A stretch of DNA of 64,000 nucleotides from Geoalkalibacter subterraneus. Lineage in GTDB: Bacteria > Desulfobacterota > Desulfuromonadia > Desulfuromonadales > Geoalkalibacteraceae. Position 1 is the first letter of the stretch; each line of letters begins with the position of its first letter. The stretch spans positions 310,001 through 374,000 of the forward strand of contig NZ_CP010311.1 in NCBI RefSeq assembly GCF_000827125.1, in the 5' to 3' direction. Below the pieces are notes generated by a model. That model did no database searches, was not told the DNA's origin, and worked only from the letters and a program-made list of their open reading frames with translations. Below, one piece after another: positions 46,735 through 54,791 of the stretch. Position numbers and translations under genes: made by a program.

Positions 46735-49020
46735 TCAGCACTGATGGCGCACGTGGCCTAACGGGAGCTGGATGACGAAGGTGGCGCCCTGTTCGCTGTT
46801 GAATACCTCGATGGTTCCCTGGTGGTGTTCGATGATGCGGTGCGAGATGGAGAGGCCGAGGCCGGTGCCGCTTTGCTTGGTGGTGAAGAAGGGGTTGAAG
46901 ATGTTGCGCAGGCTTTCGGGTGCAATCCCGCCGCCGGTGTCGGCGACCTCGATAGTGACGGCCGGGTCCCCGCGCAGGGTGGAGCAACGCGCGGCGAGGG
47001 TAAGCGTGCCGCCGTCGGCCATGGCTTCGCGGGCGTTGCCGATGAGGTTGATCAGCACCTGGCGCAGCTGTTTTTCGTCGCCGATCACAGGGGGTAGATC
47101 CGGATCGAGGTTCTGCACGATTTCGATGTTGGATTCAGCCAGTTCGCGGCTGAGCAGATTGAGGGCGGAGCCGATGATCTCGATGAGGTTGCAGGGGGCG
47201 AAGCACATCATCTGTCGCTTGGAAAAGGACAGAATGTTGGTGAGCATTTCTTCCACCCGCCGAACTTCACGAGCGATGATGGTGGCATATTCACCGGCGC
47301 GCGACCCCTCCGGTACATTTTTGAGCAGACGCTGGGCGAAGCCGCCGACGCAGACCAGTGGATTTTTCAGCTCATGAGCGACAGACGCGGCAATCTCGCC
47401 GATCGTGGCCAGTTTCTCGGTTTGAAGAAGGTCCTCCTGAGTGGCGCGCAGCTCCGTATGGGTGGTCCGCAACTGCTGCAGCAGAGCGGCGTTCTCCATG
47501 GCGGCGCCGGCCTGGTTTGCAAACAGCTCCAGAAACCGCATCTCCTCCGGGTTGAACAGGTGTTTGCTGCGACTGTTGTCCACCACCAGTACGGCGACCG
47601 TTTTTTTTCGTCCCTGGAGGGGAACGCAGATAAATGGCCCCAAGCGCAGAATGCCTGCGACGCTGTCGCGAGGCGAGGGCGCTTCAATCGAAAGAGTGCG
47701 GCTGTTGCGAGCGGCCAGAGCGATAGGATTGAAGGGGTCGTCAAGTGCGACACGCTGCTGCTGGACCAGGCGGTTGAAGGCGGAGGTCTTCTGTTTTTGT
47801 TGAATCTCTTCAGGGATCAGATGCTCGGTGACGGGCTGCTGGTACAGTGATGGCGCCCATTGCTCAAGCTCCTGCTCGCGCACCACTCCGAGCATTCCCT
47901 GCAGAAAGCGGCTGCGTTCATTGATCATAAACAGCAGGGCGCGATCACAGCCGACGCCGTCGGGAACAACCGCGGCAGAAAGAATGAAGTGAACCAGATC
48001 ATCCATTCCGTGCGCGCCGTGCATGGCTTCGGAGACGTGGTAAAGAAAAGAGATTTCAAGAAGCTTTCGCTGGTTTTCCTTGGAAACGGTGGCCAGTCGG
48101 TCGAGAGCTGAAATTCTTCCCCAGGCTTCTGCAACCTGAATCGAGAGATCCTGGAAGAGGCGGCGGTTCATCTCCGGAGAGGCAAAGGGGTTGCTGGTCG
48201 GGCTGTTGTCGCTGTAGAGAGTGAGGGTGCCGAGCATCTGGTTGTTGAATACGAGCGGCAGGCACAGGGCGGCAAAAGGCGGCGCGTTTTCCGGGTGTTC
48301 CCCTTGAGCGATTTTCTCATCCAGAACAGGGCGTTTCTGCAGGACGACGTCTTTATGCAGGTTGGCCGCTTTTGCAAGAAGAGTCTCGCGCAGGGCGCGG
48401 AAATTGGGATCGATTTCAAAAAGAGGTTGCGCACAGGGGGGGGGCGGCTTGTTGTGCTGCACGATAGCGAAGAGCGCCTTGTTCTCTCGGACCAGCGATC
48501 CGAGCAGTTCGCGCAGCATTTCATCGACCGTCTGGGCCTGGTTGAGCTGCCGACTGATCTGGGCGACGAAATGCAGATGCTCGGCCTGCTGGATTTTGTG
48601 CTGCATCCGTTCGTTGCACAGGGTCATCCAGCCGATCTGGCGACAGATCAGGTCGAGGTCCTCCTTGGCTCCGGCGGGAAGCCGATCCGGTTCGATTTCA
48701 TGCAGGCAGAGATAGCCGATGGAGCGTTCGAGGCAGTCGACTTCCAGGGTCAGGGTGCCGCCCTGATCAAGGGGGTGCCAGCCTGCCCCGCGGGGCATGC
48801 AGCTACGTTGCTCGGGCGAGAAAAAACCCGGGGTGCCGGCACGCAGAATCTGCGGCGGCACTCCGGGCGCAAGCGGCTTGAGATAGAGCGTGGCTTCGCT
48901 GATGGGGAGGTGGGCAGTGAGAACCCGTAGCAGTGCCTTGGCCCGTTGCGGATATTCCAGCTCGGGGGTGGCGAGAACTTCGATGATGCGGCGCGGCAGA
49001 TGCACTTCATCACCGCCCAT
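46735..49020 (-). CDS. GAF-domain sensor histidine kinase, C-terminal codons altered by the IS
   Basis: A 761-residue soluble kinase: N-terminal sensor region, GAF-like domains (about 165-320 and 345-530), HisKA with ASVAHELKNPLVCVGGF, and HATPase with NLIGNAREAM, VADTGGGI and NPFFTTKQSGTGLGLS. ATG 49020 follows AAGGAGG by 5 bases. The gene now ends in RHQC-stop inside the IS terminal repeat. Joining the two flanks without the IS and one duplication restores RHQGA-stop, so only the last one or two residues changed and activity should be kept. It follows dksA on the same strand. Confidence 0.9.
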   Translation of the reverse strand: MGGDEVHLPRRIIEVLATPELEYPQRAKALLRVLTAHLPISEATLYLKPLAPGVPPQILRAGTPGFFSPEQRSCMPRGAGWHPLDQGGTLTLEVDCLERSIGYLCLHEIEPDRLPAGAKEDLDLICRQIGWMTLCNERMQHKIQQAEHLHFVAQISRQLNQAQTVDEMLRELLGSLVRENKALFAIVQHNKPPPPCAQPLFEIDPNFRALRETLLAKAANLHKDVVLQKRPVLDEKIAQGEHPENAPPFAALCLPLVFNNQMLGTLTLYSDNSPTSNPFASPEMNRRLFQDLSIQVAEAWGRISALDRLATVSKENQRKLLEISFLYHVSEAMHGAHGMDDLVHFILSAAVVPDGVGCDRALLFMINERSRFLQGMLGVVREQELEQWAPSLYQQPVTEHLIPEEIQQKQKTSAFNRLVQQQRVALDDPFNPIALAARNSRTLSIEAPSPRDSVAGILRLGPFICVPLQGRKKTVAVLVVDNSRSKHLFNPEEMRFLELFANQAGAAMENAALLQQLRTTHTELRATQEDLLQTEKLATIGEIAASVAHELKNPLVCVGGFAQRLLKNVPEGSRAGEYATIIAREVRRVEEMLTNILSFSKRQMMCFAPCNLIEIIGSALNLLSRELAESNIEIVQNLDPDLPPVIGDEKQLRQVLINLIGNAREAMADGGTLTLAARCSTLRGDPAVTIEVADTGGGIAPESLRNIFNPFFTTKQSGTGLGLSISHRIIEHHQGTIEVFNSEQGATFVIQLPLGHVRHQC
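46744..46752. repeat. right target-site duplication of the IS
   Basis: ATGGCGCAC, matching 43960-43968. Confidence 0.95.
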
Positions 49021-49055
49021 GACGCCTCCTTGCAGACACCCGATTGCTCTGGCTG

Positions 49056-49412
49056 TCAGCCGATTTTTTCCTGACGTTCCTGCTCGGTTTTGCAGTCGAT
49101 GCAATAGGTGGTCACGGGGCGCGCGCGCAGGCGTGCCTCTCCGATCTCTTCCTCGCAGACTTCACAGATGCCGAAGCTGCCGTCGTCGATGCGCTCGAGA
49201 GCTTCCTGGATCTTTTTGATCAGTTTGCGCTCGCGATCGCGAATACGCAACTCAAAATTGCGATCCGATTCAGCGGTGGCCAGGTCGGTAATGTCCGGCA
49301 GATTGGACTTTTCGCTGGTCATTTCCGACATGGTCTTGCCTGCCTCGCGCAGCAACTCGTTGAGTTGGTTCTGCAGAATCTGGCGAAATTCCTCCAACTT
49401 TTCCTTTTCCAT
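49056..49412 (-). CDS. dksA: DksA/TraR-type RNA polymerase-binding protein
   Basis: A 118-residue regulator that binds the RNA polymerase secondary channel and works with ppGpp. Two coiled-coil helices (from MEKEKLEEFRQILQNQLNEL to NFELRIRDRERKLIKKIQEAL) with acidic tip region NLPDITDLATAESD, then a C4 zinc finger CEVCEEEIGEARLRARPVTT followed by YCIDC. Somewhat shorter than E. coli DksA (151), as usual in this group. It has its own promoter (49444-49472) and lies 35 bp before the GAF kinase. The RelA/SpoT-TPR gene in this window is a potential functional partner. Confidence 0.93.
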   Translation of the reverse strand: MEKEKLEEFRQILQNQLNELLREAGKTMSEMTSEKSNLPDITDLATAESDRNFELRIRDRERKLIKKIQEALERIDDGSFGICEVCEEEIGEARLRARPVTTYCIDCKTEQERQEKIG

Positions 49413-49443
49413 GCTCCCCCCGTTGCGGTTGAGTGATTAACGT

Positions 49444-49472
49444 ATCTTAAATATCGGAGTCTGTTCTGTCAA
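49444..49472 (-). promoter_or_regulatory. sigma-70 promoter of dksA
   Basis: Minus strand TTGACA (49467-49472), 17 bp, TAAGAT (49444-49449), about 32 bp before the dksA ATG. Confidence 0.75.
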
Positions 49473-49487
49473 GTTTGATGGCGCCGC

Positions 49488-49505
49488 AAAAAGCCGCCCT
49501 GCGGC
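49488..49505 (-). terminator. short intrinsic terminator after lspA
   Basis: Minus strand GCCGC-AGG-GCGGC (49493-49505) followed by TTTTT (As 49488-49492), 15 bp past the lspA stop. It separates ileS-lspA from dksA. Confidence 0.6.
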
Positions 49506-49519
49506 GTTACGGCGTTTTT

Positions 49520-50017
49520 TCAGGATCTCGACATCCCTGATCTTTTTTGCTGCCGCTCTTCACGCCACATGTCGATGAGCAGCAGGGCCACGCCCACGGT
49601 GATAGCCGAATCAGCCACGTTGAAGGCGGGCCAGTGGTACTGGTGCCAATGGACATCGAGAAAATCGATGACTTCTCCCAGGCGGATCCGGTCGATCAGA
49701 TTGCCGACTGCCCCCGCAAAGATCAGGGACAGAGCGAAAGCCGCCAATTTCTTCTCAGCGCCCAGGCGCGACAGGTACCAGAGAATCCCTACGGCAGCGA
49801 CCAGGCTCACCGTAATGAAGAAAGGGATGCGGTAGGCGCTTTCGGACAGGATGCCGAAGGCGGCGCCCTGGTTGCGCACATAGGTGATGTTGAACAGGTT
49901 CTCGATGACCGTCACTGATTCGTAGAGACGAAAGCTCTGATCGATATAGAGTTTGGTCGCCTGGTCGAGTGCCACGATAATCGCGGCGGTAATCGATAAA
50001 AGACGCAGATTTGAACT
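49520..50017 (-). CDS. lspA: lipoprotein signal peptidase (signal peptidase II)
   Basis: A 165-residue aspartyl protease with four membrane helices that cleaves prolipoproteins, including the lipoproteins encoded at 4937 and 16506. Motifs: ALDQATKLYI, VRNQGAAFGI, AGAVGNLIDRIRLGEVIDFLDVHW (catalytic Asp) and FNVADSAITVGVALLLID (second catalytic Asp). The start is a TTG at 50017 behind AGGGG, 26 bp after ileS; a longer frame up to 50095 would overlap ileS. Cotranscribed with ileS, a common pairing. Confidence 0.94.
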   Translation of the reverse strand, partial: SSNLRLLSITAAIIVALDQATKLYIDQSFRLYESVTVIENLFNITYVRNQGAAFGILSESAYRIPFFITVSLVAAVGILWYLSRLGAEKKLAAFALSLIFAGAVGNLIDRIRLGEVIDFLDVHWHQYHWPAFNVADSAITVGVALLLIDMWREERQQKRSGMSRS

Positions 50018-50043
50018 CAAGATTCGTCCCCTGGAGAATGCAG

Positions 50044-52824
50044 TCAGCTCAGTGCTTCCCGGCAGCGGTGGCAGATGGTCGGATGGGCGTCCCACTCACC
50101 GACGCTGGTGGCAAAGGTCCAGCAGCGTTCGCATTTTTCGCCCTCCGCCGGGACGATGGCCACCTGCAGCCCCTCGATGTTTTCGCCGGCGATGCCGTCA
50201 GTGATCTCATCGGTCAACTCAACCTGGGATACGATGAACAGGGTGGCCAGCTCATCGCGGTAGCGTCGCAGAAGATCTCCAATCTTCTCACTGTTTCCGG
50301 GGGCCAGCAGCACTTTAGCCGCCAGGGAGTGCCCGATGCGTTTTTCATTGCGGGCCAGTTCAAGAGCTTTGGAAACATCGCTGCGCACTTTACGCAGCGC
50401 TTCGTAGCGGTTCTCCAGTTCCGGGTCGACATATTGTGACTCAAAGCGGGGGAATTCGACCATGTGGACGCTTTGCTCTTTGGTGCCGGGCAGGTGCTGC
50501 CAGATCTCATCGGCGGTAAAGGAAAGCACCGGCGCGATCAGGCGGGTCAGCGCATCGAGGATGCGATAAATGGCCGTTTGGGCGCTGCGGCGCGCCGTGC
50601 TGGTAGCGGGCGTGATATAGAGGCGATCCTTGAGGACGTCAAGATAGAAGGCGCTCATGTCCACGGCACAGAAGTTGTGCACCGCGTGGTAGAGCACATG
50701 GAACTCGTAGTCCTCGTAGCTTTTTTCGACCCGGTTGACCAGCCCCTCAAGACGCGAAAGGGCCCAGCGGTCGATCTCCAGCAGCTGGTCGTCGGCGACC
50801 TGGTCCGTCTCGGGGTTGAAATCGTGAAGATTGCCGAGAATGTAGCGCGCCGTGTTGCGGATGCGGCGGTAGGCATCCGAGAGACGCTGCAGAATCTCCG
50901 GGCTGATGCGGATGTCGTCGCGATAGTCCTGGGCGGCGACCCACAGGCGCAGGATCTCCGCGCCGTATTTTTTGATGACCTCTTCCGGCGCGATGACATT
51001 TCCCGTGGACTTGGACATCTTCTTGCCCGCGCCGTCCACCACGAAACCGTGGGTAAGGACCGCTTTGTAGGGAGCCAGATCGCGGGTGCCGACAGCGCAC
51101 AGCAGTGAGGAGTGGAACCAGCCGCGATGCTGGTCGCTGCCTTCCAGGTAGAGGTCGGCCGGCGACTGCAGTCCGTCGCGCGCCTCGAGCACGGCGGCAA
51201 AGGAAACCCCGGAGTCGAACCAGACATCGAGGATGTCCTGCTCGCGGGTGAAGCTGTCGTGTCCGCAGGCGGCACAGCTTGTGCCTTCAGGCAGCAGTTG
51301 CGCGCTGTCCCATTCGAACCAGATATCGCTGCCGTGCTGATCGAACAGGTCAGCCACATGATGCATGGTGGGACCGTCGGCCAGCGCTTCGCCGCACTTT
51401 TCGCAGTAGAAGACGGTGATCGGCACACCCCAGCTGCGCTGGCGGCTGATGCACCAGTCGGGGCGATTTTCGATCATGCCGTAGATGCGCTCCCGGCCCC
51501 AGCGCGGAATCCACTGCACCTCGTTAATGTGGTCGAGGCTTTTGCGCCGCAGATCGCCATGGGCCATGGAGATGAACCACTGCTCGGTGGCGCGGAACAG
51601 AATCGGCTTCTTGCAGCGCCAGCAGTGTGGATAGCTGTGAGTGACCTGCCCCGCATACAGCAGCGCTCCGACTTCTTTGAGTTTGTCGATGACGGCCGGG
51701 TTGGCGTCCTTGACCTTCATTCCGCCGAACAGTTCCAGGTCTTCCCGGTAGCGGCCGTAATCATCGACCGGATTGTAGACGTCGAGTCCGTAGCGCAGGC
51801 CGACGATGTAGTCATCCTGGCCGTGGCCCGGGGCGGTGTGGACGCAGCCGGTCCCTGCCTCGAGGGTGACATGGTCGCCCAGGATAACCAGCGAGTTGCG
51901 GTCGTAGAAAGGGTGGCGGCACTGCTTGCCCTCGAACGCCGCGGCGTCGAATGTGGCGAAAATTTCATAGTCCGCAATGCCGATTTCCTTCATGACGGCT
52001 TCAACCAGTCCTTCGGCCATCACCAATCGCTCTTCACCCGTGTCGACGGCGACATAGTCCAGGCGCGGATTGAGACAGATCCCCAGGTTGGCGGGAATGG
52101 TCCACGGCGTGGTGGTCCAGATCACGAAAGACAGCGGCTTGTCGCCCAACTGAGCCAGCTCCGCGGGGAGCGAATCGTTGAACGGGAATTTGACGTAGAT
52201 GGTGGGGGAGGTGTGGTCGGCGTATTCCACTTCGGCTTCTGCCAGGGCTGTGACACAGGAGGCACACCAGTGAATCGGCTTCTTCCCCTTGTAGAGGCCG
52301 CCTTTTTCGGCAAAGTGGGCCAACTCCCGGGCGATGGTGGCCTCGTAGCCGGTATGCATGGTCAGGTAAGGGTTGTCCCAGTCGCCCAGCACGCCGAGGC
52401 GTTCGAATTCCTGACTTTGGATATCCACCCACTTCTGTGCGTATGTGCGGCACTCGCGGCGGATTTCAGCCTTGCTCATCTCCTTTTTGGCAGAGCCGAG
52501 CTGTCCGTCGACCTTGAGTTCGATCGGCAGGCCGTGGCAATCCCATCCCGGAACATACGGCGTGTGAAAGCCCTGCATGCGTCGGCTTTTGATGACGATG
52601 TCCTTGAGTATCTTGTTCAGCGCGTGGCCGATATGCGTGTGGCCGTTGGCGTAGGGGGGGCCGTCATGCAGGATGAACAGGGGGCGATCCGCAGTTGCTT
52701 TCTCGATCTGTGCGTAAAGATCGGTCTGCTGCCAGCGACTGAGAATTTCCGGTTCACGCTTCGGCAGATTGCCGCGCATGGGAAACTCGGTTTCAGGCAG
52801 ATTGAGGGTGTCTTTATAGTCCAT
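50044..52824 (-). CDS. ileS: isoleucyl-tRNA synthetase
   Basis: Class I synthetase of 926 residues that charges tRNA-Ile and edits valine. It has the HIGH motif in PPYANGHTHIGHALNKIL, CP1 editing domain segments (WTTTPWTIPAN, GTGCVHTAPGHGQDDY), the KMSKS motif in GKKMSKSTGNVIAPE, and a C-terminal zinc site (CERCWTFATSVGEW and CHRCREAL). ATG 52824 follows GGGAGGAA and gives MDYKDTLNLPETEFPMRGNL; the open frame up to 52863 crosses the -10 region. First gene of ileS-lspA. No T-box is seen. Confidence 0.98.
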   Translation of the reverse strand: MDYKDTLNLPETEFPMRGNLPKREPEILSRWQQTDLYAQIEKATADRPLFILHDGPPYANGHTHIGHALNKILKDIVIKSRRMQGFHTPYVPGWDCHGLPIELKVDGQLGSAKKEMSKAEIRRECRTYAQKWVDIQSQEFERLGVLGDWDNPYLTMHTGYEATIARELAHFAEKGGLYKGKKPIHWCASCVTALAEAEVEYADHTSPTIYVKFPFNDSLPAELAQLGDKPLSFVIWTTTPWTIPANLGICLNPRLDYVAVDTGEERLVMAEGLVEAVMKEIGIADYEIFATFDAAAFEGKQCRHPFYDRNSLVILGDHVTLEAGTGCVHTAPGHGQDDYIVGLRYGLDVYNPVDDYGRYREDLELFGGMKVKDANPAVIDKLKEVGALLYAGQVTHSYPHCWRCKKPILFRATEQWFISMAHGDLRRKSLDHINEVQWIPRWGRERIYGMIENRPDWCISRQRSWGVPITVFYCEKCGEALADGPTMHHVADLFDQHGSDIWFEWDSAQLLPEGTSCAACGHDSFTREQDILDVWFDSGVSFAAVLEARDGLQSPADLYLEGSDQHRGWFHSSLLCAVGTRDLAPYKAVLTHGFVVDGAGKKMSKSTGNVIAPEEVIKKYGAEILRLWVAAQDYRDDIRISPEILQRLSDAYRRIRNTARYILGNLHDFNPETDQVADDQLLEIDRWALSRLEGLVNRVEKSYEDYEFHVLYHAVHNFCAVDMSAFYLDVLKDRLYITPATSTARRSAQTAIYRILDALTRLIAPVLSFTADEIWQHLPGTKEQSVHMVEFPRFESQYVDPELENRYEALRKVRSDVSKALELARNEKRIGHSLAAKVLLAPGNSEKIGDLLRRYRDELATLFIVSQVELTDEITDGIAGENIEGLQVAIVPAEGEKCERCWTFATSVGEWDAHPTICHRCREALS

Positions 52825-52863
52825 GCCGTTCCTCCCGGGGTTGGGCGAAAAATCGAAGCCCAC

Positions 52864-52891
52864 AAAGTAGCAAAAACAGGGGATATGTCAA
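52864..52891 (-). promoter_or_regulatory. sigma-70 promoter of ileS
   Basis: Minus strand TTGACA (52886-52891), 16 bp, TACTTT (52864-52869), 40 bp before the ileS ATG. Confidence 0.65.
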
Positions 52892-52984
52892 GGTAAAAGG
52901 CTGTTTCGCGGGAGGTTTGGCGACGGGAGAGGTAGGGCGGGCGGCGGGCCGGGTTTTTCTGCGGCCGCCGCCCGATCGAAGGTT

Positions 52985-53152
52985 TTATGCCTGGGGTTGT
53001 GCCTGTTCTTCCAGCATGTTGAGGCTGCGGCGCAGCAGGGTTGAGATGCTGGTGCCGTGCATTTTGGCGATTTCCTGGAGGGTTTCCATCTCCTGGTCGT
53101 TGATGCGGCAGGAAATAATGTAACGCTTGGGGTTTTCAACTGTCTTTCCCAT
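52985..53152 (-). CDS. 55-aa ribbon-helix-helix (CopG/Arc-like) protein
   Basis: A short gene encoding MGKTVENPKRYIISCRINDQ followed by EMETLQEIAKMHGTSISTLL and RRSLNMLEEQAQPQA. A basic beta strand (KRYIISCRI) is followed by two helices separated by GTS, the ribbon-helix-helix layout of small DNA-binding repressors. ATG 53152 lies 8 bases after GGGAGA. It sits alone, divergent from the Mrp operon across 541 bp and 94 bp before the ileS promoter. No toxin gene is adjacent, so it is more likely a stand-alone regulator than an antitoxin. Target unknown. Confidence 0.75.
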   Translation of the reverse strand: MGKTVENPKRYIISCRINDQEMETLQEIAKMHGTSISTLLRRSLNMLEEQAQPQA

Positions 53153-53693
53153 AATTTTCGTCTCCCTTCTTACGAGCTATTGTTGAGTTTAAAACTCTAG
53201 TGTGTCGTTTTGTTCCGTATACATAATGCAAAACAATTGCCAATATTGCCAAGGTTAGAGGAATATATTTATAAAACATGTAATAACAGTGACTTGTGAG
53301 GTTGTTCGGTTTTGCGGACATAGGTTCTCTGAAATATCTGCTGAGGCAAAATGACACAATTGTTGGTGCGGGACGTCAATTGGCTACAGGTACTGAGTCA
53401 CAGGTGACACATTTGCGGCATGATTGGGTTTAATTGGCTCGAAAATCGTTTATTTCTGGTGTGCCTTTTAATGGTAGCCGTGATTTTGCGATGTTTTTCA
53501 GTGAAATAGCCGAGCAAAACTGTGCCACATGTTTTTTATGGCACAGTTTTGGGTCGAATTGGCCCCTTCAGGGCATTTGCTTGATTTGCCCGTCGAATGT
53601 TTTAAACTTTGCGTGGCCGGTTTATTTAAGACGCGGGACAAAGCACCCTTGACGGGGCATTGCCGACAAGGGCACGGGGGAGAGGATTCGGAG
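53153..53693. other. AT-rich 541-bp intergenic region before the Mrp operon
   Basis: Clearly less GC-rich than its surroundings between about 53180 and 53630. No convincing coding frame with a ribosome site is seen. It contains one perfect 10-bp dyad (53518-53548) and several A/T runs. Probably the regulatory region for the RHH gene and the Mrp operon, or an old insertion remnant. Confidence 0.6.
53518..53548. promoter_or_regulatory. perfect inverted repeat AACTGTGCCA/TGGCACAGTT
   Basis: Arms 53518-53527 and 53539-53548, 11-bp spacer with six Ts, then TT after the right arm. It could be an operator or a weak terminator 146 bp before mrpE. Confidence 0.5.
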
Positions 53694-54185
53694 ATGGCAC
53701 AGTCCCACATTGTCATGGTTGGCTTGCGGTATCTGGCGGCGTTTGTCCTGTTATGGGAAATCATTGCCGGGTGGTCATCCGGATCATGGGGCATGGGCAG
53801 TGTCGCTGTGCTGATTGCCACCGCAGTCGCCCTGTGTTTGCGTTCTAGAGAGGCTGGGCCGCTTCGGTGGAGTGGAGCCATTCGGTTCCTTCCCTATTTT
53901 TTTCTCCAGTCCGTTCGGGGTGGGGTAGACGTTGCTCGGCGCGCCTTCTCCCCCGGCATGCAGCTCGAGCCGCTGCTGGTGGAGCATCCCCTTTCTTTGC
54001 CCCCGGGTGCGGCACGACTTTTCCTGGTGAACGTGGTGAGCCTGCTGCCGGGAACGCTGGGGGCGGATGTGCGCAAAGACTGCCTGGTCGTGCATGCGCT
54101 GGATCGCTCTCTGGCCGGGGAGCTGGTGAACCTCGAGCAGAAGGTGGCGAGGCTTTTTGACGCTGACGGAGTGAATGCTCTCTGA
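53694..54185 (+). CDS. mrpE: Mrp antiporter subunit E
   Basis: A 163-residue MrpE/MnhE family membrane protein. Two or three N-terminal helices (VGLRYLAAFVLLWEIIAGWSS, VAVLIATAVALCL, FLPYFFLQSVRGGVDVARRA) are followed by the conserved GAARLFLVNVVSLLPGTLGADV and VVHALD segments. The frame is open from 53529, but ATG 53694 with GGAG before it gives the family-length protein. First gene of an eight-gene operon; 26 bp precede mrpF. Confidence 0.9.
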   Translation: MAQSHIVMVGLRYLAAFVLLWEIIAGWSSGSWGMGSVAVLIATAVALCLRSREAGPLRWSGAIRFLPYFFLQSVRGGVDVARRAFSPGMQLEPLLVEHPLSLPPGAARLFLVNVVSLLPGTLGADVRKDCLVVHALDRSLAGELVNLEQKVARLFDADGVNAL

Positions 54186-54211
54186 GTAACATCTGTGGAG
54201 GATTATCGTAG

Positions 54212-54499
54212 ATGGAGCCTTTGTGCCTGGCAATGGCGCTGATTCTGCTGCTGATCATTGTAGCGGGGTTGTGGCGGGTGTTTCAGGGGCCGACTGCCGC
54301 GGACCGCATGCTGGCGGCCCAGCTGTTCGGAACCACGGCCGTCGCGATCCTGCTGCTTCTGGGGCAGGCAGGCGGAGTGACGGCGCTGTGGGACGCGGCG
54401 CTGGTATTCGCCCTTCTCGGGGCTGTGGCGGCGGTGACCTTTGTCCGGCGCAGCTGGGCGCGGGAAGCGGATGCGGAAAAGGACAACGACGATGTTTGA
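54212..54499 (+). CDS. mrpF: Mrp antiporter subunit F
   Basis: A 95-residue protein with three membrane helices (ALILLLIIVAGLWRVF, LAAQLFGTTAVAILLLL, ALWDAALVFALLGAVAAVTFV) and the RVFQGPTAADRMLA loop typical of MrpF/MnhF. A charged tail (READAEKDNDDV) follows. The ATG follows GTGGAGGATT. Its end overlaps mrpG by 8 bases. Part of the Mrp cation/proton antiporter membrane complex. Confidence 0.9.
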   Translation: MEPLCLAMALILLLIIVAGLWRVFQGPTAADRMLAAQLFGTTAVAILLLLGQAGGVTALWDAALVFALLGAVAAVTFVRRSWAREADAEKDNDDV

Positions 54500-54791
54500 A
54501 TCTGCCCTGGCGACCCTGTTTTTTGCAGCCGCACTCTATTTTTTCCTGGCCGGAACCCTGGGGATGCTGCGTTTCCCTGATGTCTTCTGCCGCCTGCATG
54601 CCCTGACCAAGGCCGACAACCTCGGCCTGGGATTCACCGTTCTGGGGCTTATGATCCTCAGCGACAGCTGGCAGTCTGCGGCGCGGCTGCTGCTGACCTG
54701 GCTGCTGGTGATGCTCTCCGGCGCAACGGTTGCGCACCTGGTGTCGCGCAAGGCCCTTCGCGACGGCATCACCCCCTGGAGGAAGCCGTGA
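54492..54791 (+). CDS. mrpG: Mrp antiporter subunit G
   Basis: A 99-residue MrpG/MnhG protein with three helices and the signature GTLGMLRFPDVFCRLHALTKAD, then LGLGFTVLGLMIL. ATG 54492 follows AAGGA and overlaps the mrpF end; the frame is open earlier (54441) but that would lie within mrpF. The GTG start of the next gene overlaps its stop by four bases. Confidence 0.93.
   Translation: MFESALATLFFAAALYFFLAGTLGMLRFPDVFCRLHALTKADNLGLGFTVLGLMILSDSWQSAARLLLTWLLVMLSGATVAHLVSRKALRDGITPWRKP

Larger units (their letters stand above)
43969..46743 (-). mobile_element. complete 2775-bp insertion sequence with DDE transposase and DruA-like gene
   Basis: Bounded by 17-bp perfect inverted repeats (CAGTGCTGACGCATGAA at 43969-43985 and its complement at 46727-46743) and a 9-bp direct duplication of ATGGCGCAC outside them. 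It contains two minus-strand genes 18 bp apart: a DUF4338/DruA-like protein, then a DDE transposase. The transposase resembles the ISAs1/H-repeat group; the IS family is not assigned with certainty. Intact ends, open genes and an exact duplication suggest a recent insertion. Confidence 0.95.

Noticed and set aside
51112-52896. 594-codon plus-strand open frame opposite ileS
   Set aside because: ileS is certain on the minus strand; the antisense frame is a GC-codon artefact.
52936-52974. GC-rich hairpin after the RHH gene as a terminator
   Set aside because: The stem GGGCGGCGG/CCGCCGCCC is present, but no T-run follows it on the minus strand.
52825-52985. T-box leader for ileS
   Set aside because: Only 40 bp lie between the predicted promoter and the ATG; no T-box core or specifier loop is visible.
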